From contig CAZWRV010000010.1 in NCBI GenBank assembly GCA_964636325.1, positions 37,805 through 101,804 on the forward strand: a DNA stretch of 64,000 nucleotides, in the 5' to 3' direction. Shown here piece by piece: positions 14,433-22,641 of the stretch (positions within the stretch are counted from its first letter, which is position 1; the number at the start of each line of letters is the position of its first letter). Origin of the DNA: CAZWRV01 sp964636325. Its GTDB lineage: Bacteria; Verrucomicrobiota; Lentisphaeria; Victivallales; GWF2-50-93. The notes under the pieces were generated by a model, which had not been told where the DNA came from, did not search any database, and saw only the letters and a list, made by a program, of their open reading frames with translations. The position numbers were made by a program, and so were the translations under genes.

Positions 14433-17426
14433 TCATTTTCCGCAGCACTTCTTGTATTTCTTGCCGCTGCCGCATGGGCATGGCTCGTTGCGGCCGACCC
14501 TGGGGGCGTTCCTGACGAAGGTGATGTTGACATCGGCCTGCTGGCCGTCGGCCTCGGATGAAGAGGCGGTGGCCGTCTCCGCCGGCTGGGCCTGGGGGGC
14601 TTGTCCGAACTGCTCGATCTGCTCGTGCCTCTGCTGCTGGGGCATGGACGCCAGCAGCCTCTCAAATGCGGCGAGTGTGGTGGCGGATCTGAACATGTTC
14701 ATGAGGATTTCCTGATTGATCTCCTGCATGAGCTCGCTGAACATCCTGAAAGCTTCGTGCTTGTACTCGACAAGCGGATCCTTCTGAGCATAGGCCCGGA
14801 GGTTGATGGTGGAGCGCAGATGGTCCATAGCGTAGAGATGCTCCTGCCAGAGACGGTCGACGGCCTCGAGGACGATGTGCCTTTCAAGCCAGAGGAGGGA
14901 CTCCGGCGCCTCAAGCTCCGCCTTTAACTTGTAGGCCGCCTCGATTTTCTTCAGGATGTTCTCGTAGAGCCTGTCCTTGTCCGGGATTCCGTTCTCGACG
15001 GCGAGCGGGAGATCCCTGTCGCTGAACCCTATCGGGAAGGTGGAGTTGAGCCAGCCGAAAAGGGCGGCCTTGTCGAAGGGGTTTTCGGAGCTGGTCTGGG
15101 CGCATGCGTCCTCGATGTGGTTGTCGATCTCCTCCTTGAGGACGTTGAAGAGATGCTCGCGGGGGGTGTCGGTCACGAGGACCTCCTTGCGGAATCCGTA
15201 GATGACCTCCCTCTGCTTGTTCATGACGTCGTCGTATTCGAGCGTCCGCTTCCTTATTGAGAAGTGGTGCTGTTCGACGCGCTTCTGCGCCGTCTCGATG
15301 GAGCGGTTGAGGAGGGGATGCTGCAGTTCCTCGCCCTCCTCGAAGCCGAACTTGCTCATGATGTTGGCTATCCTGTCGGATCCGAAGAGCCGCATCAGGT
15401 TGTCCTCCAGGGAGATGTAGAACTTTGAGGAGCCCGGGTCGCCCTGGCGCGCGCAGCGGCCGCGGAGCTGGCGGTCGATGCGGCGTGAGTCGTGCCGTTC
15501 GCTTCCGATGACGTGCAGACCGCCGAGCTCGGCCACGCCTTCGCCCAGCTTGATGTCCGTGCCGCGGCCCGCCATGTTGGTGGCGACCGTGACCGAGCCT
15601 CTCTGTCCGGCGCGCGCGACGATGTCCGCCTCATACTCGTGGTTTTTCGCGTTGAGGACGTTGTGCGGGATGTGCTCGCGCTTGAGCAGCTTGCTCAGCA
15701 GCTCGGACACTTCGACGGAGACCGTTCCGAGCAAAACCGGCTGGCCCCTCTTGTGGCATTCCTTGACCTCGTCTATTATGGCCCTGTATTTCTCGCGCTT
15801 GGTCTTGTAGACGCTGTCGTTGGCGTCCTTGCGGACGCATGGCTTGTTGGTGGGGATGACGACGACATCGAGCTTGTAGATCTGGTGGAATTCGCTGGCC
15901 TCCGTCTCCGCGGTGCCGGTCATGCCCGCCAGCTTCTTATACATCCTGAAGTAGTTCTGTATCGTTATAGTGGCCAGTGTCTGTGTCTCGCGCTCGATGA
16001 CGACGCCCTCCTTGGCCTCGAGGGCCTGGTGAAGGCCCTCGCTGAAGCGGCGGCCGGGCTGGAGGCGGCCCGTGTGCTCGTCGACGATGATAACCTTGTT
16101 GTCCTGGACGACGTAGTGGACGTCCTTTTCGAAGAGGCAGTATGCGCGGAGGAGCTGGGAGAGGTTGTGGAGCATCTCGCTCTTTTTGCTGAACTCCTCC
16201 TGGAACGCCTGCTTTTTCCTCACCTTCTCCTCGGGAGAGGTGGAGCGGTCTGCGTCGATCTCGTGGAGCGAAGTCAGCAGGTCGGGCAGCACGAACATTT
16301 CGGGGTTGTCGGGGCTGATGGCGTTCCTGCCCTTTTCCGTGAGGTCGGCCTCGTGATGGCGTTCGTCTATCACGAAGAAGAGCTCGGACTGCACCTGGTA
16401 GAGGAGCTGCTTCGTCTGGTCGCTTCGGACGTTGGCCTCGGTGCGTTCGAGGTTCTTGAGGACTGCGCCGTCCTCGAGCATGTGGAGGAGCTGCTTGTGG
16501 GTGGGCATGCCGAACTTCACCTGGAGCATCTTGACGTATGCGTCGTTTATCTGGTCCTCCGTGGCGTTGCTCTCCCTGCTTCCGTCGCCGATGACCTCCT
16601 TCGCCTCCGACATGAGCCTGGAACAGAGCAAGCTCTGCTTCTTGAAAAGTTCGGCGATCGGCTGCTTCAGCTTGTCGAACTGGTGTGTGGAGACGGCCAC
16701 CGGGCCGGAAATGATGAGCGGGGTCCTCGCCTCGTCGATGAGGATGCTGTCCACTTCGTCCACGATGGCGTAGTAGTAGTCGCGCTGGACAAGCTGGTTC
16801 TTGCTGGTGGCCATGCCCATGTCGCGCAGGTAGTCGAAGCCGAACTCGCTGTTGGTGCCGTAGGTTATGTCGCAGTTGTACTGCTCCCTGCGCTCGGAAG
16901 GCGACATGTCGCCCTGGATGCATCCGACGGTCAGGCCCAGGAACTTGTAGATGTTCCCCATCCACTCGGAGTCGCGCTTCGCGAGATAGTCGTTGACGGT
17001 CACAAGCTGGCAGTTCCTGCCTGAAAGCGCGTTGAGGTATAGCGGCATCGTCGCCACGAGGGTTTTGCCCTCGCCGGTGGCCATCTCGGCGATTCCGCCG
17101 CGGTGAAGGACCATGCCGCCTATGAGCTGGACGTCGAAGGGGATCATTTCCCACACCAGCTCGTGATCGCATACCACCACTGTCCTGCCGCAGAGCCTCC
17201 GGCAGACGTTCTTCACCGCGGCGAACGCCTCCGGCAGGATTTGGTCAAGCGTCTCGCCCTTGGCGATGCGCTCCTTGAATTCGCCGGTCTTGGCCCGGAT
17301 CTGCTCGTCGGTGAGAGACTGGTATGCTTGCTCGATGCGGTTGATCTCCGCGACAATCGGGCGCATTTTCTTGACGTCGCGGTCGGACTTGGAGCCGAAT
17401 ATCTTTTTGAGGACTGAGGTTATCAT
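14433..17426 (-). CDS. secA: preprotein translocase ATPase SecA
   Basis: A 997-residue SecA, the motor that pushes precursor proteins through SecYEG. The Walker A motif is ATGEGKT at residues 116-122, and the Walker B/DEAD motif is DEVDSILIDEART at 223-235. The second helicase domain has the GTVSVEVSELLSK and TNMAGRGTDIKLG segments and ends the ATPase core with RQLRGRCARQGDPGSSKF. The C-terminus carries the SEC-C zinc motif (NEPCPCGSGKKYKKCCGK, Cys 983, 985, 994, 995) after a Gln/Ala-rich linker. It is about 95 residues longer than the E. coli protein, mainly from insertions in the first nucleotide-binding/cross-linking region, as in other PVC and Bacteroidetes SecAs. It follows pyrE by 89 bases on the same strand. 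Confidence 0.97.
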   Translation of the reverse strand: MITSVLKKIFGSKSDRDVKKMRPIVAEINRIEQAYQSLTDEQIRAKTGEFKERIAKGETLDQILPEAFAAVKNVCRRLCGRTVVVCDHELVWEMIPFDVQLIGGMVLHRGGIAEMATGEGKTLVATMPLYLNALSGRNCQLVTVNDYLAKRDSEWMGNIYKFLGLTVGCIQGDMSPSERREQYNCDITYGTNSEFGFDYLRDMGMATSKNQLVQRDYYYAIVDEVDSILIDEARTPLIISGPVAVSTHQFDKLKQPIAELFKKQSLLCSRLMSEAKEVIGDGSRESNATEDQINDAYVKMLQVKFGMPTHKQLLHMLEDGAVLKNLERTEANVRSDQTKQLLYQVQSELFFVIDERHHEADLTEKGRNAISPDNPEMFVLPDLLTSLHEIDADRSTSPEEKVRKKQAFQEEFSKKSEMLHNLSQLLRAYCLFEKDVHYVVQDNKVIIVDEHTGRLQPGRRFSEGLHQALEAKEGVVIERETQTLATITIQNYFRMYKKLAGMTGTAETEASEFHQIYKLDVVVIPTNKPCVRKDANDSVYKTKREKYRAIIDEVKECHKRGQPVLLGTVSVEVSELLSKLLKREHIPHNVLNAKNHEYEADIVARAGQRGSVTVATNMAGRGTDIKLGEGVAELGGLHVIGSERHDSRRIDRQLRGRCARQGDPGSSKFYISLEDNLMRLFGSDRIANIMSKFGFEEGEELQHPLLNRSIETAQKRVEQHHFSIRKRTLEYDDVMNKQREVIYGFRKEVLVTDTPREHLFNVLKEEIDNHIEDACAQTSSENPFDKAALFGWLNSTFPIGFSDRDLPLAVENGIPDKDRLYENILKKIEAAYKLKAELEAPESLLWLERHIVLEAVDRLWQEHLYAMDHLRSTINLRAYAQKDPLVEYKHEAFRMFSELMQEINQEILMNMFRSATTLAAFERLLASMPQQQRHEQIEQFGQAPQAQPAETATASSSEADGQQADVNITFVRNAPRVGRNEPCPCGSGKKYKKCCGK

Positions 17427-17515
17427 TTGGGTTCTTGATTAAGCATGGAGCCGGCAGAGGAACGGCTTGCTGCACGCATAAGTTCCGCGCGGGCGGAGTT
17501 CTCCGGACCGGAAGG

Positions 17516-18082
17516 TCATTTGGATCCCGGCTTCACCAGCGGGATTCCTCTGGCGCAGAGCGGGCATGAGGCCGGTTCGTATGTGGCCAGATCAAGCCGG
17601 ATCAGGCTGAAGAAAGGCACGTCGAACTTCGCGAGCCCCCCGCTGCGGTCCACGATCGTTCCGATACCGGTCACGTCCGCGCCCATGCTTCGGGCGAGCT
17701 CCACCGACTGGCCGACGCGGCCGCCCCTGGTCACCACGTCCTCGGCCACTATTACCTTTTCACCCTTCGAAATGGTGAATCCCCTTCTCAGCACCAGGCT
17801 GTCGTTCTCCTTCTCCGCGAAAATCGCCCGTACTCCAAGCGCGCGGGCCAGCTCCTGCCCCACTATTATCCCTCCGATCGCCGGCGACAGCACAGTGTCC
17901 GCCTTCGTCTGGGCGAACTTCGCCGACAGCGTCCTGCACAGCTTCTCCGCGAGCGCCGGATACTGCAGCACCAGCGCCGCCTGGAAATACCTGTCGCTGT
18001 GCAGGCCGCTCCTGAGCAGGAAATGCCCCTCCAAAAGGGCCTTGCTCCTAAGCAGAATGTCAATCACCTCGTTGTCAGTCAT
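17516..18082 (-). CDS. pyrE: orotate phosphoribosyltransferase
   Basis: A 188-residue type I phosphoribosyltransferase that makes orotidine 5'-phosphate from orotate and PRPP in pyrimidine synthesis. The SGLHSDRYFQ segment (25-34) and the PRPP-binding loop VIVAEDVVTRGG (110-121) are intact, and the catalytic-loop lysine/histidine region follows AIFAEKEND. The C-terminus has an unusual C-x-x-C (PASCPLCARG), which could bind metal and is found in some longer bacterial PyrE proteins. The start is the ATG at 18082. A 41-nt hairpin sits 23 bases upstream and may influence expression. It lies upstream of secA on the same strand. Confidence 0.93.
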   Translation of the reverse strand: MTDNEVIDILLRSKALLEGHFLLRSGLHSDRYFQAALVLQYPALAEKLCRTLSAKFAQTKADTVLSPAIGGIIVGQELARALGVRAIFAEKENDSLVLRRGFTISKGEKVIVAEDVVTRGGRVGQSVELARSMGADVTGIGTIVDRSGGLAKFDVPFFSLIRLDLATYEPASCPLCARGIPLVKPGSK

Positions 18083-18105
18083 ATCCTGTCCACTTTCAAT
18101 TTTGC

Positions 18106-18146
18106 GTATGAATTCAGCAAACTACGCCCTTTTGCTGAATTCATAC
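18106..18146 (-). repeat. 41-nt hairpin repeat (copy 1)
   Basis: The arms GTATGAATTCAGCAAA and TTTGCTGAATTCATAC frame a loop that reads AAGGGCGTAG on the minus strand. It shares length and loop with the copies at 18253, 19221 and 46379, and arms with the copies at 30788 and 36352. It lies just upstream of pyrE. Confidence 0.85.
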
Positions 18147-18252
18147 AGGAAGGAAAATGCAAAATCGTTCGTTTTTATGCCCAAAGCCGAGATTTTTCAC
18201 GGTCCTCCACCCGTATTTGGCAGAAGCCATTTGAATTTTGCATTTTTCCCAG

Positions 18253-18293
18253 GTAAATATCCAGTGAAAGGGCGTAGCTCACTGAATATTTAC
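18253..18293 (+). repeat. 41-nt hairpin repeat (copy 2)
   Basis: The arms GTAAATATCCAGTGA and TCACTGAATATTTAC frame the AAGGGCGTAG loop on the plus strand. It has the same loop as copy 1 but a different, still self-complementary stem, and is separated from it by 106 bases. Confidence 0.85.
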
Positions 18294-18405
18294 AATTTTG
18301 CCGACACCGGCCCGACGCCGCAGCCGGCAATCCATCTGAAAAAACGCTTTGCGGACGCTCAATATACTCCGCTTTATAGGATTGTCTAAATATATCGAGC
18401 TTATT

Positions 18406-18433
18406 TTGAAAAATATCGTGTCGGGGCTATTAT
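18406..18433 (+). promoter_or_regulatory. possible sigma-70 promoter for the DUF3592-LemA block
   Basis: TTGAAA at 18406 and TATTAT at 18428 with a 16-base spacer, about 200 bases upstream of the first gene at 18635. The motif match is reasonable, the distance is long, and there is no other support. Confidence 0.3.
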
Positions 18434-18634
18434 ATGGGGGGAAGTTCTGTCTTCCTCGCAGAGCGGATTCAGCGGAAAAAATCCCGCCGCGGCGGATTTG
18501 CCGGGTTCAAGCTCTTAATTTTTCTAAGGCGGGCTTTGCCCGCAACCCAAAATTCAATGAATTCCATAGACACATGCACGCTTTTGTGATAGAAGTTTTT
18601 AAGAAAGTATCCTAAGGAAAGCGACCGAACCGTC

Positions 18635-19162
18635 ATGGACATGGATATTATGCGCAAAATAATTTCCCTTCTGAAGCGCCTCTCCGTGGCCGTGATCCTG
18701 CTGGTGGGCATGGCCGCCGTAGTATTCGGCATATTCAACATCCGCGCGGCCTGGGTCTGCAGCCTGTGGCCCACGGTCAAAGGCAGGATCGTCGACTCAA
18801 CGCCCGCGCAGACGCGCAAGCCGGACGGCAGCAGCATTTATGTGGCGAACGTCGTCTACGAATACACGGTCAAGGACAGCACATACTACTCCTCCAACAT
18901 CTCGAACTTCGGCTACGACCTCTTTTATCCGTCGCTGTCATACTTCACCGGACAGATCAGCGACATCAAGCCGGTACTGAACAAGTATCCGGTCGACAGC
19001 GAAGTCACCGTCTATTACAATCCTAAGGACAACGACGTCTCGGTCATAGACCCCAGCCTCAAGCTGCCCGTCTTCCTTCCGCTGATTTTCGGGATACTGC
19101 TCCTTCTGATCGATTTCCACCTCGTCTACATACTCGGCATATTATCCACGAGGAAGAACTGA
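18635..19162 (+). CDS. DUF3592 domain membrane protein
   Basis: A 175-residue protein with two membrane helices (about 12-34 and 144-165) enclosing an extracytoplasmic domain of the DUF3592 type. The diagnostic pieces are WPTVKGRIVDS at about 46-56, YEYTVKDSTYYSSNI at about 76-90, YPVDSEVTVYYNPKDNDVSVIDP at about 118-140, and a terminal helix ending FHLVYILGIL. DUF3592 proteins are common in bacteria and have no established function. Three in-frame ATGs lie within the first six codons, so the exact start is uncertain. It leads a same-strand block with the zinc-ribbon, LemA and GYF/GTPase genes. Confidence 0.8.
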   Translation: MDMDIMRKIISLLKRLSVAVILLVGMAAVVFGIFNIRAAWVCSLWPTVKGRIVDSTPAQTRKPDGSSIYVANVVYEYTVKDSTYYSSNISNFGYDLFYPSLSYFTGQISDIKPVLNKYPVDSEVTVYYNPKDNDVSVIDPSLKLPVFLPLIFGILLLLIDFHLVYILGILSTRKN

Positions 19163-19220
19163 CTGGATCGCGGAAGACATACTCATTTGGCGTCAAAATG
19201 TTAATTTTTCAGCCTAAAGG

Positions 19221-19261
19221 GTAAATATTCAGTGGAAGGGCTTAGCTCGCTGAATATTTGC
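19221..19261 (+). repeat. 41-nt hairpin repeat (copy 3) next to a half-palindrome
   Basis: GTAAATATTCAGTG... and ...CGCTGAATATTTGC arms with the GAAGGGCTTAG loop, ending ten bases before the zf-TFIIB start codon. Directly in front of it, 19206-19220 reads TTTTCAGCCTAAAGG, half of the palindrome at 42653. The ribosome-binding region of the next gene is therefore inside or beside the hairpin. Confidence 0.75.
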
Positions 19262-19270
19262 AGGTATGAC

Positions 19271-19666
19271 ATGCGCTGCCCGGCATGCAGAATTGAAATG
19301 GTCGTGATAGAGCACCAGGACGTCGAGATAGACGTCTGCCACAGGTGCGGGGGAGTCTGGCTCGACGAGGGCGAGCTTGAAATATTGCTTGGCGCCGGGC
19401 AAGATGCCTCACCCTTCCACGATGCGTTGGATTCAAGCTCGGCAGGTGAGCCCGGAACAAGAAGATGCCCCGTCTGCTCGAAGAAGATGGGCAGGATTGC
19501 GATCAGGCTGGATACGCCGGTCGAAATCGACAAATGCCCAAGGAAGCACGGGCTCTGGTTCGACGAGGGGGAACTGCAGCTTGTGGCCGCTGCAAGCTTT
19601 TCAGGGGGTGCCGTAGCCGAATTTCTGAACAATACGTTGGAATGCAGATTGAAGAAAAAGCAATAG
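19271..19666 (+). CDS. tandem zf-TFIIB-type zinc-ribbon protein
   Basis: A 131-residue protein with two copies of the zf-TFIIB motif. The first is MRCPACRIEMVV...VCHRCGGVWLDEGELE at residues 1-42, and the second is CPVCSKKMGRI...KCPRKHGLWFDEGELQ at about 62-103. Each pair of Cys-x2-Cys knuckles can bind one zinc; the second site replaces one cysteine by histidine (CPRKHG). Such proteins are small, cytoplasmic and often uncharacterised. I use the ATG at 19271 because the upstream in-frame codons are encoded by the hairpin repeat. It is 16 bases ahead of the LemA gene, so the two are co-transcribed. Confidence 0.82.
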   Translation: MRCPACRIEMVVIEHQDVEIDVCHRCGGVWLDEGELEILLGAGQDASPFHDALDSSSAGEPGTRRCPVCSKKMGRIAIRLDTPVEIDKCPRKHGLWFDEGELQLVAAASFSGGAVAEFLNNTLECRLKKKQ

Positions 19667-19682
19667 CTCAAGGAGGTACTTC

Positions 19683-20267
19683 ATGACGGCAGGAGCCGGA
19701 ATCGCAGGGGTCGGTCTCGTCCTCATAATCATCACGGTCGTAGCAGTGCTGGTGGTCTTATGGGCCATCCTCACATACAACACTCTGATAGGCATGAGGA
19801 ACATGGTCAGGAACGCCTGGGCCCAGATAGACGTCCAGCTCAAGCGCCGCCACGACCTCATACCCAACCTCGTCGAGACCGTCAAGGGCTACGCAAAGCA
19901 CGAGAGCGGAACCTTCGAGGCAGTAGTCAAGGCCAGAACCGCCGCCATGCAGGCGAACGGCGTCAGCGCGACCGCAAAGGCGGAAGGCGAACTCTCCGGA
20001 GTCCTCAGCAGGCTGATGGCTATCGCCGAGGCATACCCCGAACTCAAGGCCAACCAGAATTTCCTCAGCCTCCAGGAGGAGCTGTCGTCCACAGAGAACA
20101 AGATCGCCTTCTCCCGCCAAGCATACAACGACCAGGTCATGATCTACAACACCAAGACACAGATGATACCCTCCAACATAATCGCGGGCATTGGCGGCTT
20201 CACCCCGGAGGATCTCTTCGAGCTGAAGGACGAAGCCCAGCGCGAGGCGCCCCAGGTCAAGTTTTGA
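19683..20267 (+). CDS. LemA family membrane protein
   Basis: A 194-residue LemA protein. An N-terminal membrane helix (about 6-30) is followed by the typical YNTLIGMRNMVRNAWAQIDVQLKRRHDLIPNLVETVKGYAKHE (about 32-74) and ends in an all-alpha domain with LSSTENKIAFSRQAYNDQVMIYNT at about 139-162. LemA proteins are bacterial homologues of a Listeria protein whose peptides are presented to T cells; they sit in the membrane with the helical domain outside, and their biochemical role is not settled. AAGGAGG precedes the ATG. It is the last of three small genes before the GTPase-like module. Confidence 0.93.
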   Translation: MTAGAGIAGVGLVLIIITVVAVLVVLWAILTYNTLIGMRNMVRNAWAQIDVQLKRRHDLIPNLVETVKGYAKHESGTFEAVVKARTAAMQANGVSATAKAEGELSGVLSRLMAIAEAYPELKANQNFLSLQEELSSTENKIAFSRQAYNDQVMIYNTKTQMIPSNIIAGIGGFTPEDLFELKDEAQREAPQVKF

Positions 20268-20603
20268 GCTTGCAGACCTGACTGACTCAAGCGGGAATGA
20301 CTGATACTGATAGGAATTTTGATTTTTACCATCCAAAGTCCGCAGTGTTTTAGTGTCTTCACTATTATGGCGGACTGGTCTCTCTTCTCGATGAAGGATA
20401 TTTCCTCATATGTATCATTGAACATCGAGCATCGATTTAAACATTGAAAACTATTCCAAATTCTTGAACGTCGGATGTTCGACCTGTCTGTCCTCCGTCG
20501 CTTTCCTTTGGAAGACGAACGAGGGTGTTGAGTGTTCGATGCTGTTTTATATGCACTTAAGAATATAAGCCTAAGGCAAAGACAGTAAGTAAAAATCTTA
20601 ACC
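20268..20603. other. intergenic region with short symmetric motifs
   Basis: 336 bases between the LemA gene and the GYF/GTPase-like gene. It contains repeated, partly complementary motifs (CATTGAACATCGAGCATCG and AGTGTTCGATGCTG) of the kind often seen in degenerate palindromes. I see no gene. Confidence 0.6.
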
Positions 20604-22304
20604 ATGCCCAAGAAATGGTATTTCCTCAAGGACGGCGCCGAACTTGGCCCGTTCAACAGCCAGGAGCTCATCCAGCTGGCCGAGGAGGACAAGCTCGGCC
20701 GCGACACGCCTGTAAAGCTTGACCTCGACGGTAAATGGCACAGGGCGTCCGAGCTGGAGGGGCTCTTCCCTACGGCACCCGCCCCGGCGGCAAACTCCGG
20801 CCAATCCGGCGCAGGCACAACAGGAAAGATGGTCGTCCCTTCCACACCGATCGTCTGCCCGCACTGCTGGGAGCATTTTTCCTACGAATCAATCCTCTAT
20901 GTAGCCCGCCACCAGGATCTCAGGGGCGATCCCGTCATCGGCCCGGACGCCCAGAAGCGTTTCCTGCCGACGAAGTTCAACACCAAGGGCCACGCCATAG
21001 ACGCCCGAGGCATGGAGTGCGAGGACATCGCCTGTCCGCACTGCCACCTCGAAATCCCGTATTCTGTCATAACGCTCGAATCTCTATACTTTTCGATCAT
21101 CGGGGCGCCTTCAAGCGGCAAGTCATTTTTCCTTACAGCATTGATCGCCAAGCTCAGGGACAAGCTGCCACGCCACTTTGATTACAGCTTCACTGACGCC
21201 GACCCGGTCTTCAACGTTGTCGTCAACGACTACGTGCAGCGCCTCTTCGACAACGAATTCCCCGACAGCTTCGTCACGCTGCCGAAGACAGACCTCCGCG
21301 GCGACCTCTTCTCCAACCAGATTACGCTCAACGGCATGATCACGGACCTGCCCAAGCCATTCGTATTCAAGATCGAACCCTCGGGCACGCACGCCCTCCA
21401 CGGGAAGCAGGCCGCCGGTCTTATCAGGAACCTGGTCTTCTACGACAACGCCGGCGAGCACATCCTGCCCGGGCAGGACAGCCCCAACAATCCCGCCACC
21501 AGGCACCTGGCCGAGTCCCACGGCATCATCTTCCTCTTCGATCCCGTACTCGACGCCGGAATGAGACGCCTCTGCAGCTCCGGAGACCCGCAGCTCAAGG
21601 ACGACTCCAAGCTCGTCAACCAGGCGGTACTATTCGCAGAAATGATCGGCAGGATCAGGAAGATGACCGGCATGAGGGCCGGAGGCGCCTACAACAGCCC
21701 ACTCATCATCGCCGTGTCCAAGTTCGACATATGGGAGAACCTCCTTCCCGACGACAATATCAGGGCCCTGGACCCTTGGTGCTACAACCCGCAGACAAGA
21801 CGCAATGAACTCGACTATTGCGTCGTCGCCAACGTCTCATACCACCTCAGGGAGCTAATGCTGCAGATCAAGCCCGACATCGTCGCGGCCGCCGAGGCGT
21901 TCTCGCCCAACGTCTTCTTCATCCCAGTCAGCGCCCTCGGCAGCAACTCCATTGAGAAGCAGGATGCCGCCCCCCCGGCTCCGGTGGAGGCCCCTAGAAA
22001 GACCGTCAGGCCGGGCGACGGCTCACCCTCCCTTTCACGCGCTTTCGGAACCAAGCCCGCCAACGTCAAGCCCGTGTGGTGCGAAACACCCATGCTCCTC
22101 CTCCTCGCGCTGAAAGGCTACTTCCCCTTGAACAAGTCATCACGGCACAAGGGCGCCGATCCCGAAAGCCATGAGTTCAGAAGGCATTTCGTCACATTGC
22201 GCTTCCCAAACCTCACGGAGGAAATAAAGCTGCCTTCCACATACTTCGGAACCACCGTATACCACAGAGAACTCAAAGCTTGGATCAATATCCCGGAAAA
22301 CTGA
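20604..22304 (+). CDS. GYF/zinc-ribbon/P-loop GTPase-like protein (double-GTPase type)
   Basis: A 566-residue cytoplasmic protein with three parts. Residues 1-55 are a GYF_2-like domain (KWYFLKDGAELGPFNSQEL...W). Residues 85-147 hold a zinc ribbon with C85-x2-C88 and C144-x2-C147. Residues about 160-450 are a TRAFAC-like P-loop domain with G1 GAPSSGKS (167-174), G3 DNAG (281-284) and G4 SKFD (372-375, in IIAVSKFDIW). The ribbon-plus-GTPase architecture resembles the DO-GTPase families linked to GTPase-associated protein 1 (GAP1). It is followed after 337 bases by a GAP1-like gene and shares its GYF domain type with the last gene of the cluster. It is probably the switch or energy component of a membrane-linked system (inference). 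Confidence 0.85.
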   Translation: MPKKWYFLKDGAELGPFNSQELIQLAEEDKLGRDTPVKLDLDGKWHRASELEGLFPTAPAPAANSGQSGAGTTGKMVVPSTPIVCPHCWEHFSYESILYVARHQDLRGDPVIGPDAQKRFLPTKFNTKGHAIDARGMECEDIACPHCHLEIPYSVITLESLYFSIIGAPSSGKSFFLTALIAKLRDKLPRHFDYSFTDADPVFNVVVNDYVQRLFDNEFPDSFVTLPKTDLRGDLFSNQITLNGMITDLPKPFVFKIEPSGTHALHGKQAAGLIRNLVFYDNAGEHILPGQDSPNNPATRHLAESHGIIFLFDPVLDAGMRRLCSSGDPQLKDDSKLVNQAVLFAEMIGRIRKMTGMRAGGAYNSPLIIAVSKFDIWENLLPDDNIRALDPWCYNPQTRRNELDYCVVANVSYHLRELMLQIKPDIVAAAEAFSPNVFFIPVSALGSNSIEKQDAAPPAPVEAPRKTVRPGDGSPSLSRAFGTKPANVKPVWCETPMLLLLALKGYFPLNKSSRHKGADPESHEFRRHFVTLRFPNLTEEIKLPSTYFGTTVYHRELKAWINIPEN

Positions 22305-22641
22305 GAATGGAGCTCTCACGGAGCGCTGGTAGCTTGCGCACGCCGTGCGCAAATGGCAGACTCTGCATATTAGGAATGCCTGCGTTTCGTCCGCCTAGGC
22401 GGGTTCTGTTTTTTGCGCGCAGCGCGCGCAAACTACTTTTTGGCAAATTCTTTTGTTATATTCCACCATCAGGAACTAAGTTTTTCCCTGCGGGAAAAAG
22501 GCACCCTTACGGCGCGCAGGTAGTTTGCGCGCAACGCGCGCAAACTACTTTTGGTAAAAACGTTTTCCAAGTCGCACCGTAAGGGACTAATAAAGACTAA
22601 CGACCCTATACATGAGAGCCACATATCTGGAAATCTGACGC
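22305..22641. repeat. hairpin-rich spacer inside the GTPase/GAP1 cluster
   Basis: It contains nested palindromes (TTGCGCACGCCGTGCGCAA; CCGCCTAGGCGG followed by a T run; TTTTTCCCTGCGGGAAAAA) and two direct copies of GCGCGCAAACTACTTTT (near 22425 and 22540). Some could be terminators or attenuators within the operon. I see no open frame. Confidence 0.6.

Larger units (their letters stand above)
18083..18634. other. gene-free divergent region with two hairpin repeats
   Basis: About 550 bases between divergent pyrE and the DUF3592 gene. It holds the hairpins at 18106 and 18253, a possible promoter at 18406, and a GC-rich fold near 18475-18545 (GCCGCGGCGG, then GGCGGGCTTTGCCCG). I see no credible open frame. 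Confidence 0.7.

Noticed and set aside
15492..17024. 510-codon open frame antisense to secA
   Set aside because: It lies wholly within secA, reads as low-complexity Val/Leu/Asp/Ala and has no motif; it reflects the codon bias of secA.
22620..22641. GGAAATCTGA next to the GAP1-like start as a family R end
   Set aside because: It is only ten bases, with no partner end at the expected distance.
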